Assembly (NCBI GenBank): GCA_030374805.1
Contig: JARGSG010000032.1
Coordinates: 62,001 to 126,000 of the forward strand
Source: Gracilaria gracilis
Taxonomy: Eukaryota; Rhodophyta; Florideophyceae; Gracilariales; Gracilariaceae
Direction: 5' to 3'
Length of the DNA: 64,000 nucleotides
Shown: piece by piece, positions 48,190 through 60,485 of the stretch
Layout: the number at the start of each line of letters is the position of its first letter
Numbering within the stretch: the first letter of the stretch is position 1
Translations under genes and position numbers: made by a program
The notes under the pieces: generated by a model
Database searches by the model: none
What the model saw: only the letters and a program-made list of their open reading frames with translations
Told to the model about the DNA's origin: nothing

Positions 48190-49430
48190 TGCAGTCTATA
48201 TTACGTTCACACTAAATATAGACTTGATAAACAAAGTACGATCCGAGTTCTCATTTGCATAGATAGAATTTCAAGCAGGTCAGGAAACCCAGGTTGGGGC
48301 GAGTATGAAAGGACAGGGTACCTGCCGATTCTTTTATCCTGGATGGCCACAGAACGATTCGTGTGGCTTCAATGGGATCACTTCTGCACACACGCCAATA
48401 CTACAGCGCATTAGGCACTCATCCCTGTGAACCCGCGGGAATCGGTGAGTGCTATCGCAAATCCTGTTTATCAACCTGAGAATGAAAGCCCGAACATATT
48501 GGGTTAATTAAGGACACGAGCTTGGAACACCATGTTATGCTTCAGAAGCTCACAATCGCAACCTCCTTATCACCCAGTCTATCCGGGTTCAACTGTTGGT
48601 ATTCTACCAGCGCTTCCACGGTTGCATTTTCATAGAGCATCAATATGAATATTTGAAAGGGGACCGAATTGATGTCAAGGGTAAGGCAGTGGGCTGGAAA
48701 TGGCCGTATGAGAATTAGAAGTGTTCACAATGGATAAACGCAGGGCTCATCGGCGAACGTTTTTTCCACTGCAGGTACACTCCCCGTTAACAATAGAACA
48801 ACTCCAAGTGAAATGGCTCTCGGTACTCCCCAAAAGAGTCCACGTCTCCGAATAGGTAGGTATAGTATGGTAACCAATTCATCTCAATCAAATCTCACAC
48901 AACGTCACCAAACGTGTTTGTAGATGCACAATGGCGATTCCGACTGTCACACGTCCAAGAGCCTCTAACTTCTTTCTGGTTCCTCCGTCTTTTAAAGATG
49001 TGTTAAAACTGCATCAAAACCTGGTGGTAACATCGCATCATCATTGACACAGCATGTTGTGCATCACATTAATGCCATTCGCACTTAGACCTAGCACACA
49101 AATCTGCGCTCACTTTTATGTTTGCAATCTTGAGCCACCAGAGCAGGTGTTACGGCCGGGGAAAGCGTGGCCATTAATTGGAGAAAAGCACGAAAAAATC
49201 TGGCTCTACATTTCATCATCAAGCATCGACGCCTGAAAGTCATCTACCTGTGCCGATACATGGGAGGTCACGGCTTCCCATATCTCCTACACCGAGTGGA
49301 ACGGATGCAGACTATCGATCTGGGGCGCAACATAATCAGTTTCCTAGGCCACACACAGGCGTACGATATCAAGAATACTCCAAATTTCCAGTGGCAGCAG
49401 CCTAATTTAACATGATTTGGTGGGGAGCAG
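48190..49430. other. Unassigned region
   Basis: No frame with recognisable domains. Small plus-strand frames at 49054-49415 overlap and lack support. Confidence 0.35.
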
Positions 49431-49445
49431 AGGATGCGCACTGCT

Positions 49446-49479
49446 CGCACTGCGCACTGCGTGTGCAGTGCGCAGTGCG
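49446..49479. repeat. Perfect 15-bp inverted repeat with 4-base loop
   Basis: CGCACTGCGCACTGC, then GTGT, then GCAGTGCGCAGTGCG. Each arm is itself a tandem of GCACTGC. It could form a very stable hairpin or be a binding site. It stands alone in otherwise unassigned DNA. Confidence 0.8.
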
Positions 49480-49829
49480 CTGCCATTGCGAAATCATCTG
49501 AAGTAATTCTCAACGTCGTGGTGCAGGAAGTAGGACAGCAGCATTGGCGAGGAGGGCGTATAACGCGCTCAAAGAGCGAGCGCAGCACAAGTACGGAGGG
49601 TGGCATGTTCTTCAACCGGGGTTTCATGACAATGAGAGGGAGGCGCGCAGGACGTATGGAATGGTACAGCTTGAGAGGGTCAGCACGAACCTTTACATAT
49701 CCATGCTAGTAGCACTCGTGTGACACCGTGGTTGCGTGGCTGGAAAGATGAAGTCTAGCAGAACTGTAGTTCCTCTCTGCGAGAGGCATACTACGGCGTT
49801 ATTTTAGGTGTTTGAGACTTGTGGTGCAC

Positions 49830-49975
49830 AACCAAATGTTGTACACCATTTCTAGACGTTCCCGAAAAAGACATACTCCTTATTGAAGCACACTCGTGTG
49901 CAAGTTTGGTGCAACTTGTACACTTGTGCCATTTTAGTACGCCACTTGTAAGCTTTGAGTCCTTCTAGGGATGAG
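49830..49975. repeat. Partial foldback repeat fragment
   Basis: Contains TAGTACGCCACTTGTAAGC and GAGTCCTTCTAGGG, matching the end of the foldback family at 25.6-27 kb. The rest is diverged. Confidence 0.45.
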
Positions 49976-50249
49976 GATAAGGGCTTCTAATTCAGATCAA
50001 AGAGGCTGTGTAAAAATAGATATTCAGAATCGATTATGAATTTGATCCAACTCGGTTAGGGTTTATAAGGCTTTATGCGCAACTTGGGGAAAAGGGGGCG
50101 GGATTTTCGATAGCTCAGGTGCGTTTGATGCTTGATATATTAGGGGGTGATACTAGTACCGAAGGTTCAAGGAGTTTGATTTGTGTACTCACATCGGAAG
50201 CTTGTAAGTTATGGACTATATCTGCGGGAAGTGGCACATCTGTAGAAAA

Positions 50250-50615
50250 AAAACAAGGGTGCAAGTGGCGTACTGGCAGTTTGAAAAGTGATAAGTGACG
50301 TTCAAGTGGCGTACTTTCATGAAAAACAATGGCATGAAATTTTAGCTTGTACGTCAGTGTCAAGAAAACTATGAACACTAGTACACCACTTGAGCCCTTG
50401 GCTTCGAATGGCGTACGATGATGCTACTTCGAAGTATAACACTCACAGTTCACTCGTAGCAAATACTACTAGTCGTCTACTATTGGTTGCGAGTGGCGTG
50501 GGGGTGGCGCAAAAGCCAAAAATTGTACGCCATTGGTTTACACGAAAGTTCTCCCCTTGAACGACACTTGGCACTTTTTCAAACTGGCAATACGCTACTT
50601 GTAGCCCTTTAGTCC
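50250..50615 (-). repeat. Foldback repeat (MITE-like), copy 4
   Basis: Left arm CAAGTGGCGTACTGGCAG at about 50262 and right arm ACTGGCAATACGCTACTTG at about 50583-50601. The core is in the same orientation as copy 3 (CTACTATTGGTTGCGAGTGG). Confidence 0.65.
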
Positions 50616-50649
50616 TTCTGGGGCATAGAAAGAAATAGGCGGACCCGTT

Positions 50650-53100
50650 TTTGAAAGCGATTGAGACGCAAGGTACAAAATCGTGGTCTCCGTGGTCATA
50701 CATAATTTTCTGAACGGATTTTCGCGCTTTCTGGAAATGAAATATAGCAAAATTTGGTACTTGAGGATTGGGTTGTTTCTATTGGGGTCCACCGGGATAT
50801 CACATTTACTGAGCTTGATGCACAGGGCTTGTGTGACGTTAAACTCTTCGGCTGTGGGCGGGTGGCACAGTAACAGGGAATGAAGTATTATTTGCAAAAA
50901 GGTTGTAGGAAAATATGTCGGCCAGGCACATATTCAAGCATATTGCGAAGTCTTAGGGCCAAGTGTTTAACAGTGTCTGTGTTAAGCTTGCTGGGCACAA
51001 AAATTTCAATTGCATTCCTGCTCGGTGCAGGGGTATTAATGTTCATCATTTGGGAGTCAATAGGATATTCATTTAGGTGGCTATTACCGTCAAGTTTCAG
51101 GAATCGAAAGAATGATCCCTCGTTTGACTGGCAAGGAAGTGACGCTTTCCTTCTTTGAACTTAACTCATGAAGTCAGTACTAAAGCAGGAAAAATTGGGG
51201 TGCAAGCGGAAGCTAAAAGGAAAAGGGGAGTGAAATGAGCCGTGTTTGAAACGCTTAGGTAAGTGAGTCGTCTCTTTTGTTCAGTGAGTATGCGGGTTTC
51301 CTCGCAGCTTAAATAGAGGTCGTTAGACCTTTTGAGCCCAATAGGCCAGCGAACTACTGATGCGCTATCTACATTAGAAAGTTAGGCATCTGAAAGAGGT
51401 CGTGGAGTCAAATATATATGCCTTGTTTTCCATTATATCAATACAAATAATGTGTTTTGGAGACCTTTAGAAGAACTTATGATTTGCATTTCAGATTAAT
51501 CTTACCCGTTTGTTCTTTTTTAATGGGAATAGAAGTTTCACTCATCACTTCTAGGATTCGTCGTGATCCGAAAAGGTTTCGCTCCTTGCAGGCTCTCAGC
51601 TAGCACGCAATTGGCTTAGAAACCAGAGAATCAGTATCAAGGTCCTCCTATTAGTCAAAGGACGCAATATATCCCCTTCGCTTTCGTACGTCCCTTAGAT
51701 GATTTTGGGTAGTAAATTGTAAGTATCAGCTGATGCTGCCAATCCATGAGCTAGTAGAGAAAACTTCGTTCTAGGATCCATCATGCCCAAGAAGATAGGC
51801 TATTGTACTAAATCTGCATAAAAAATGAACTACTTTGTGAATCGCCTCCATACTTCGAGTTATGTGATGACTATAGCAAGTGTCTTAGGCTATTATTCTG
51901 TTGATTTCTAGTTAATTATAATGTTCTAGGCCAATAAAAGTATTCCAAGAATATCATCGAAGATGGGTTGAGAAGGCCTGTCCAAGGGCAAGAGAAGTAA
52001 GTGTATGACATAAACCTAGATTTTTTCGAGTTAGGTTTCTAGACGCTACATGTGAACAAAATTTGCAAATCTAAATGCGAAAAATTTTACAAATTTATAA
52101 GAAACTATAAGATATGCAAATAAAAATCTCCATGAAAGGTGGGCGTTACAATAAACACCCGATTGGTCACAGGGGAAAGAGAAAATTACTCTGTTCATCA
52201 AATGGTAAACCGTACGCAAAAAACTCTTTCGGCGCATAATGAAGCATGGTTACTTTGTTCTGGCTTACAATGTTCTCTAATTGCTATCACAGAACAAGAG
52301 TAAGCACTCATCTGATTTGAACTGAAATCTGTAACGCTAATTTGCTTTTCTCTAGCATTGATAAGGCTTTTCATTATTTTATAGTATGTTTTAGGACCCT
52401 AAAGTTGCGTGAAAGTATTATCTATTGCATACCATAGAGAAATTATCGGTTTTCTAAGTTCTAACTGGAGTATTCTTCTTGCAATAATTTTGTGTTTAGA
52501 TATATCTCACTCGGTTTTCCTTCAGTTTTTCGCATATATATAGCAAAAATCTAGATTTCGCATATACAGATTAAAGACCCTTCAACTTTGAGCTGCCTTT
52601 TTAGTCTTCAACCTTGTTTTTCTTAATTGTACCCTGTACAGAAATTCGAAAACAAAACTTGGGCAACTGCAATCCAGTTCATTTGATTCAGCACTAATAA
52701 TTACAAATGATGGGTACAAACCCTCTCTATATATTCAAATTCCCATGAACAAGGGAACAGATTTATCAACTGATCATGTTCTACTGGGTAGAGCTCGTTG
52801 GGGTACTTGCAATTAGTGAAGCCCTATTTATCTCAATTGTTACATATTTGTAAATCGTTCTAATCCGTTTTCCAGGAAACCATTCATCTTCACGAAATCA
52901 GACTATCAAACAGAAATGCAATACATACTCACGTATACTAATTGAAGTATTTTTCGCTCCCCTATCGCATTGTTATGCCGTATCGTCGCTACATTAGACA
53001 CTGACATGAGATTTAAATATGTGAAGTATAAGATAATATATAGAAGCCATAGTTGAATAATCTTTTTGAGTAGGTTGAAAATTCTTTTCTATGGAAGCTT
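50650..53100. other. AT-rich non-coding stretch
   Basis: Only short frames without domains. No repeat or RNA gene was recognised. It lies downstream of the minus-strand methyltransferase gene. Confidence 0.45.
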
Positions 53101-53108
53101 TTCTTGAA

Positions 53109-54020
53109 CTACAAACACCCCAGTTCAAGATTGAAGTATAAAGAAGGGTTCGTAGTTCCACGAATCTGGACATTTCTGGATAGACCGATAGCACGAATAT
53201 TTCTAACTTTCTCGAAAACTTGTTTTTCATGAGAAGGAGCGATAGTGTACGTCCCACTAACACACGCAGAATTATATACTATCCAGTCCAAGATTACTTG
53301 TCCCTCTTCGTTTGGAAGCCACTCCGGGAGATTTGCCTCCTGGCGAAGTCTGCTTCGGGGGCCATCGGTCCAAAACGAAGGGTTATAAACGTCATGAAGT
53401 GAAACGAAAACCCTTTTCCTTTTTTTAAGTAGCGAAGGGAACATTGTTGAGGTATAGAACCGTGCAAATTCTTCTGTGTGCATGCTATCGAGAAATAAAT
53501 AACCTGGACTTGGGAAGTTGTTCAAAATATTTGAAAAATTCTGTTTGAAGTCACCCAGAACGAACTTCCATCCGATATCCTTCCATTCCTTTCTGGCAAA
53601 ATTTTTCACCACATTCTTTATATCAAAAGAAAAAAGGGTACCACCGTTCTTATTTGCTTTTATCGCTTCCATGATCCACAACGTAGAATACCCATGGGAT
53701 GGTGATATTTCCCAGACCGTTTTTGGCCTCGTTTCTCTTATTCTCATATACGTTATTTCCATCTCTACATCATCTGATAGGCATTGAACTCCTTCCTTCT
53801 CACAAAATACTTTGGCGAGGCTATGAAGTTTTAGTAATTCTTCAGCATATCTGGGATACGTCTTAGAGAGAGAATTCAGAATATCAGACTGCCCAGAAAT
53901 CAGCTCCACCGTTCTTGGTATGGCGAATAGGTAGATTAGAGCAGGTAGAACCAGCAATCCCAGACACGTTGCGGTTGTCTTAGGTTTACGTAAACCATTC
54001 TCGATATGGATTTTTTTCAT
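53109..54020 (-). CDS. Membrane-anchored class I SAM methyltransferase-like protein
   Basis: Intact 303-residue frame, ATG at 54020, ending TAG at 53109-53111. A short basic N terminus precedes one hydrophobic segment at residues 17-35 (type II anchor). The catalytic part has the class I Rossmann pattern of the Methyltransf_24 type: motif I VWEISPSHGYST at 102-113, the acidic residue ending strand 2 in LFSFDI (129-134), WKFVLGDF (151-158), then GYLFLDSMHTEEFARFY (173-189) with the catalytic-site aspartate. SLHDVYNPSFW (207-217) resembles the motif near the active site of cephalosporin-hydroxylase/FkbM-like enzymes. The predicted location is the Golgi or ER lumen and the acceptor is unknown. 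In a red alga a polysaccharide O-methyltransferase is plausible but inferred. It stands alone in AT-rich DNA. Confidence 0.65.
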   Translation of the reverse strand: MKKIHIENGLRKPKTTATCLGLLVLPALIYLFAIPRTVELISGQSDILNSLSKTYPRYAEELLKLHSLAKVFCEKEGVQCLSDDVEMEITYMRIRETRPKTVWEISPSHGYSTLWIMEAIKANKNGGTLFSFDIKNVVKNFARKEWKDIGWKFVLGDFKQNFSNILNNFPSPGYLFLDSMHTEEFARFYTSTMFPSLLKKRKRVFVSLHDVYNPSFWTDGPRSRLRQEANLPEWLPNEEGQVILDWIVYNSACVSGTYTIAPSHEKQVFEKVRNIRAIGLSRNVQIRGTTNPSLYFNLELGCL

Positions 54021-54029
54021 TCTCTACAA

Positions 54030-56100
54030 ATGGAGTACGCGGGGCGAAATCTTTCTTGCAATCAAAGTCTCTCGTATGGTCCCAATGTGGAGCAGTATGA
54101 ATAGGAGACTCCAAGAATGGAGTTTGGTTTCTGGAGATTGAATTCTGGCTATTGTGCTGTAGAAATGAAGATTCTCACCTGAAAGATAACATGTAAAAAT
54201 AATGAGGTTAAAATATAAAAGTTTTACAGTTCATCAAAGGGTTGAATATTGTGATGTAAACAAACCTAATCTTTGTTAAAGTATAAAAACCTTTTTGTAC
54301 TAAATATGAGATGGTATTGGGAAGATCTAGTGAGATTAATGAACAATATCTTTTTGAAAATGAGACGTGGAGAAGCTGAATTTTATGCGCATGAAGTGCA
54401 GGATACATGGGCTCTGGTGATATATACAAAATTTTAGGCGGGGCATCTATCAGTTCGATGGCAGAATGAGCACAGAAGTGATCCAAGTTATTAATTAGCG
54501 AGGTTATACATAATGAAAAAACGAACAGAACCAATGACTATAGGATCAGTTGCGTCGTTCTCAAAGTGGAGCAGATGTCATCCACATCAGATTAGGTATA
54601 ACGCCCGTGAATGAAATCACTAGCGACAACCATATATATTCATATGTGGAGGTTTTTGGTGAAACAGAAAGCCCTGATAAATTTCGCGCTAGTAGCGAAC
54701 GAGCGGCATTTTAGAATTATATGGCTACAACGTACAATAAGCTTAGAGCTCTCTTAAATAGGATGATTAATTGCATGGAACCGTTGAAAGTGTTAGACGC
54801 CATTTCCCTGAACATCCATGCAGAAATTTGTGATTTCTCAAATTTTGAGCGGGAGTGAGTCCCCTGTGGTCCAAGCATTGGATTCCTCTCTAGAAAATGA
54901 GGAGACGAAATTGTTTCTACTTCAAGCTGAAAATTTAGGCGATGTGGCATCTTAGCACTGTGTTTTTATACAACGGAGAGAAGAATTAAGATTGGAGATA
55001 ACCACCCGGAAGAGGCCGTTTCGGTCACATGCATGTACTTTGAGTTGCAGAACTTTTTGAGCCTCATGATGCGCAATACTACTATCTACCGCATGCTTGC
55101 CTTTGTGTCTCTCCTTAGGTCTTTTCGAAAGAAGATCGACACGCCAACATCTTGATGACTATTATCTTCAGCACACCCATTTCGGCATCATTTTCGCACC
55201 TTTTTTGTTCCGCAAAGTAAAATGATGAGTGATGTTCTTAGATTGATTGCTTGTTTTTGGCCTAAACCAACCATGAGAAGGTGTACCACAAGCTGACATT
55301 GAAAGCGGCAAAAACGTTTGGAATACTATAATCCACCAATTGCAAATTCGCAATATTTTCCTTTTTATTTTGGTGGTTTCTCTCTGCCTCTGCTCTTAAG
55401 CTCAATTTATAAAACAACCCAAACTGAAAACTGGACCGGTGCTATTTTATAATTTTACTTCGCACCAAAGCACATGAAACTCTAGAACTAGAAGGTGTAG
55501 AATATTAGAAACTTCTATCAATCTCCGGCGACAAACAACCTAAAGCATCCTAGAAACACCGCAGAACTCCCTTTACCACCACGTGGCCCCGCAGGATCTC
55601 GGAGTTTTTGATTCAATGTCCTCAATAGTCATCTTACATAGTCTCAAGGGAAGTTTCTTGGTTATCATACACCGGCCTCGGCCAAAAATGGCTACCGACC
55701 ACTCTCACCTCTTTCGCTCCCCGTCCACCATTTGAAACTTGAAACTGTCCAAAACATTGCCAAACACTGGACGACATTGGTAGTTTTAGTTTGAAACCCT
55801 GCTCGAACAGCTTTTTAGTGAACAAAATGTCGATCATGAGCAGAATTATGTGGTAGAAATTTGCGCAAGGTATGGCCAATATATGGCAATCAAGGTTTTG
55901 AGTACCATTCATATTTTTAGGCCAACAACATTCTCCACCCTGTTTGGAAGGATTTTGAAGTATTTTCTCCCCATTTTCTCCCCGATAGCGATAGGTTTGG
56001 GACAATTGCGGGGTTCACAGGGTCCAGAATGAGTTCCCCCCGCTCTTTTATATTCCGCCTCACACGCGTCCTTCGACAATTGCTGCTTTAATTACCGCTC
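54030..56100. other. Non-coding stretch
   Basis: Frames such as 56005-55634 (-) show no domain. No feature was supported. Confidence 0.4.
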
Positions 56101-56129
56101 CCCATATAGAATTGTTTTCAAGAGTCACC

Positions 56130-56860
56130 TTAGTGCACTACTCTCCCATTTTTCTTCGATGACAGAGGCGAACTATTCTCAAACCCCACCATTGCAGACA
56201 TTCCCGTCCCATGCGCCCTCTCCTTCATCATCTTCTTCATCTCCACCGACAGCTCGCACCCCTTCTCCACCTCAAGTATCTGCCTCTCCAACACATTTAG
56301 CTTCACCCTCAACTGGGCGCTCTACCTACCTAGATTGCTCACCTCCTTCTCCACGTAATCAACTATCCCATTAATGTACATCTCATCTTTATCTCCACTA
56401 TGTTAATCGACCCCCATTTTTCTGCTTCCAAAGGCACTCTACTCCTTGACTGACTGCCTGTACTCCGCCTCTCTCATCACGTTCACCTTCTCAACAATGC
56501 GATCATTCTCTTGCTCCATCTAAAGGAATCCTATAGCCGTCACCCTCGTTTTCACATCCAACATAAACTTCTTCTCCACTTCAAAGCCACTTTCCATCTC
56601 CTCCCCAATGAAAAGCTAGCTAACGTGCGAGGCCCCTTTTCTCGTTACAACATACTCCTTCTTTCTGGTCTGCACCTTCTTAAACGTTTCAACATCCTGC
56701 AACACATTTGCGATGCCTCCTTTGCCTTCTGTTCCGGCTCTGAATCTTTAAGGGCTGCTGTTCCCCGAAGAAAGTTTAATAAACGAATATAATATGTGTT
56801 AGACATATTTGAAGCAGAATTTCTTGACGTTTGGATACAATATGGATATGATTTTAGCGT
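56130..56860 (-). pseudogene. Remnant related to the large transposon's coiled-coil protein
   Basis: On the minus strand MYINGIVDYVEKEVSNLGR, stop, SAQLRVKLNVLERQILEVEK aligns without gaps to the coiled-coil region of the intact protein at 9.6-10.6 kb (NGMLECVGREMGRLRKENMG and onward). The TAG in the middle is in frame. Upstream frames (56530-56860) are more degenerate. This shows a second member of the family in the window and suggests another decayed copy of the element type. No matching terminal repeats were seen here. Confidence 0.45.
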
Positions 56861-57125
56861 ATTGTTCAACTGGAAACCATATCCGCACGAGTCTCAGTAA
56901 AGAGCTTGGATGGTAACTGATGCATTTCAGGTATGTTTTTGACCGAGATTGGATGTGGCAATTTTCGAAATGTGTCACCCTTCTATCATGAATGTATGAA
57001 AAGATACTGAAGATGTATCATATATGTCAGTTTCACATCTTGTTTATGTCAAAAGCTTGCCGACCTGTATAATTTCCACACATCTTTAACATCAGCACAG
57101 TAACTTTTTGTACTTTTCCTACGTC
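56789..57125 (+). repeat. 330-bp dispersed repeat, copy 2
   Basis: Same orientation as copy 1 (35430-35763), sharing ATATTTGAAGCAGAATTT near the start, TATGAAAAG and TCAGTTTCAC in the middle and CCTACGTC at the end. It abuts the coiled-coil remnant. Confidence 0.7.
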
Positions 57126-57129
57126 ACCC

Positions 57130-58070
57130 AGGGGGAATTATACATATACATCTAACCCGTATAATAGATTTACAATAAGGTACTCTCCTCCTGCATCTCC
57201 TGTCATGGCGCACCAGCACATTTCTATCTTCTTGTAGTGCAAAAACGTCCTCATCCTTCACGTACGTAGTTGAAGTTGCGATCATCAACGAACTCCGGCA
57301 CACAGAAAAGAGAGCTTCATGTACACACACAGTCCTAGGAAGAAACATCGACGGTGGCTTGATCTCCCGCATCTGGTCTTTGCACCAACCCTTTATTATA
57401 CTCGTTACCACTCCATTTTCGCATACTGTGTCCCACCAACAGGTCTAGCTCCCTATAAAGGCATTCCCTCCTTCATTTTTCCTAACAATTTCCATGCCTT
57501 TTTACCTTTCCGGATCCGTCGCGTTCGGTTACTTCTTGGTCTTCCCTCAAAACTGAATGCTTACGTCAGAGGTTTCGGCGGCGCAATATATCGCTTGAGA
57601 CGTTTTCACACTTTTCATTAGGCATATTACTCAAATGTATTCATCCTACCGGTGACGCCTTATCTGGGAGACACCTTTCTTTCCTACCACAACCAAGTGC
57701 TTGTCTCGGTTGTGGCAGTAGAGAACATTTCTCCGTAGATAGTTTCAGACCAAATTTTGTAAACGAGTATTACATTACATAAATGTTTGAATCGCAGTCC
57801 TACGGGGCTAGTAGTTCCATACAAAAACCTTTTCGGTTTGTAAGTGATATTATGAATGTAGAAAAAAAGCGGTGTGGTGCCCATGGTTTTTGGCAGAATG
57901 TAAAAAACCAATAAACCTCACCCCCCGCTCTACCCTACCATAAATCTGTGCTGGGAGACAGGTCACCTTTCCTTCAATACGAATTGATAATCCTGCTTGT
58001 GCCAGAGAATGATATATCCTCTGGATCTATGTCACGTTCCAATTAGCATAGCCTTTTAATGGTTCTATAC
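57130..58070. other. Unassigned stretch
   Basis: Overlapping 75-100 residue frames on both strands with no domain. Nothing supported. Confidence 0.35.
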
Positions 58071-58077
58071 AAGAAAA

Positions 58078-58870
58078 AAAAGTTCATTGCTTTTCCTAGA
58101 TTTGGAATTGATTGCTCCCCAGGAAACTGCAGGAGAAACTTTTTCAGACGGTGAAGTTCTTCGCTCTGCAGATATTGAGACGATTATTGGGAATGTACCT
58201 CTGAGAGCAGGACTAGAAACTACTGCTGTAACTGCTTTCCGAACATGAATCGGTCCGCTACCATGCAACAAAAGACTCACTGTGCATGGGAATTTTCTGA
58301 TCACAGAGAACTTTAGCGAATGGCATGTCAGTACAGGTAATGGAGTAGGCGGAGATGTTGTGCATGATGAGAACGAAATTTATGTCCCAATTCTATCACC
58401 AAGTACCCTCTCAATAAAAGCAAATACCCTCGACAAGATGAACACGAATATTGGAGCTCAAAACTTCATAAGAATTGCTTTCAGTCCTTTGAGAATGAGA
58501 ACAGTTACTGGTGTAGACTTTAGAGTCCTAAAAGTTATGTAGAAGTATAGAAAAAGGTTTGCCGAGACTCGAAATAACTTCGATGAGAAGACTGGTGTAT
58601 TCAATGGTATGAGGGTGCATTTGTCATTACCAGGTTTTGTAATCCGTTGTTTTGCAGAGAAGCCAAGAGGCCAATTTTTTCGTCTGGTGTTCCGGGACGT
58701 GGAGTGCTTTATTCACTTCCCAACTGTCATAAGCGATGGGGGTATGGCGGAATTATCAGTACGTGACATGATACTGAAAGGCAAAATATCTTCAGATCTC
58801 CAAGAAAGTGGAATACGAGAATCCCGTTCAAGTTCATCGTGTACGATAGTCACGAGCGCCCATGATGTTG
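58078..58870 (+). pseudogene. Unknown protein, frame interrupted by stops
   Basis: One plus-strand frame reads protein-like for over 250 codons: GETFSDGEVLRSADIETIIG, then TGA at 58246-58248, then FSEWHVSTGNGVGGDVVHDE and FIRIAFSPLRMRTVTGVDFR. After TAG at 58540-58542 come FAETRNNFDEKTGVFNGMRV and FFRLVFRDVECFIHFPTVIS, ending near AELSVRDMILKGKISSDLQE. The frame is kept across both stops, so this is a decaying gene rather than chance. I do not recognise the family. Confidence 0.4.
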
Positions 58871-59059
58871 TTCTCCTGGTCCTTCGACCTGTTTTCTTGT
58901 TAGGAACTGATTCCGCTCATTTTTTTCGCTGCCTAGGCACCAGATTCCACACGGTCCCCTGGGATCAAGTACAGTGTTGTTTTGTCTTCTCTCTTGGTAC
59001 CCACCGTTTGAGCACGTTCTGCCCAAAAAGGTGGTACAGGATTGTATATCATTAATGAC

Positions 59060-59880
59060 CTGGGAATACTTCCTACGTTTGAAGAATGGCTTGAGACCCT
59101 TGTAGAGGAATAGGCGTCTGTCCAAAGAGCCCATGATTATCTGAACCATTCGAAGTTTAGATCGCATATGATAGCAGAAGTGCCATCTATACCATTGAGA
59201 ATCGACCATATAGCCAGTGGGCAAAGTGCGTGGCCGACTTTTGCCCGAAAGTTGACCTCAAAAAGACCCATAAATAGCCTTAATTTCTTGCTTCAAAATG
59301 TGCCGAAATGGACCGCAAATGGGGCAATAGGTTGCCTTTTAATGTGTGCCAAAATATGGCCGACTAATGAGAGGCGAGATTGGTACAAGACATGGACGAC
59401 TGAGAGACATATCTGTAGACCGAAATAAGCCTCGAAGTATGCCTGAGATAGAACATTATGTAGCCGTATGGTGATGTACAGCTATGTACAATAAGTGTTC
59501 GAAAGTGGACCGTGAATTTCACCAACAAGTACGTTGCAGTAAGTACGAGAAAGCTGCAATATACGGGCGAACTGTGGATGCGTGGTGAGGTACCATGCAG
59601 GGTCTGAAACAGCACAGAAATATGCCGGTTAAGTGTATCTACATGGTACATTAATGGTACAAATGTGTTATTGGTAAAGGCCTTGAACGATGACCAACAT
59701 TGGGATAGAAAGAGCTCACATTTTTGTCAAAATATACCCAGGTTTACTGCCATTTGATTTCTATATGGTGCTTAGAGAAGGACAGGACAGTACTGTTTCT
59801 CTCATGTTATTCTCAGCTACGTCGAGAAATCCATGCAAAGAACATCATGTGATACTGGCAGCCATAAGAAAGAAGAAGGA
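59060..59880. other. Unassigned stretch
   Basis: Only short frames (59168-59428 +, 59690-59893 +) without domains. Nothing supported. Confidence 0.35.
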
Positions 59881-60485
59881 GAATAACGACTAGCTTTCAA
59901 TCGCGGTAAGAATAGCCATAAGAGAACAGCATCTGCGTATCGTAAAGTATAGGAGGACTAAAACGGTTAGCGCGTGCAGTTCGGCGAATATGATATTGGC
60001 TCCATGATTCAACTCACCAAAAAGAAAAAGAAATGTTGAAGGGTTAATGATTGCGACCTCTGGGGTTCCTCTTTTTCTTATTCGATTTCTTGATACGTGG
60101 AAGAACATGATTATCTTGAAACCCGTTGTGGAAGTCACTATCAATGCAGTGAGCGCAGTTTTCTGCACTTTACATACCTTTCGAGGACGCTGCGCAAGCC
60201 CAACATGTTTCTTGCGAATCAATCCGGACTCTATGGGGCCGTCAAGGTCGGGCTCCGAATCTTGTTCCCGCGTACGCTTCCGAGACGAACGAGGACCCCT
60301 CCGTTTGCGTGTACGCCGGGCGCTGCCAACCGAATTCCTTGTCGACTGCAGTATGCGACTTACTGGTTGAATATCATCTCCATTACCATCGTCAGATGCT
60401 CTGTCATGTTCAACATCGGGCTGTGTGTTCTCTTCAGCAGTTTGGGAATAGAGAGCAGTGGGGTGTAACACAACGCTGCGCGCTG

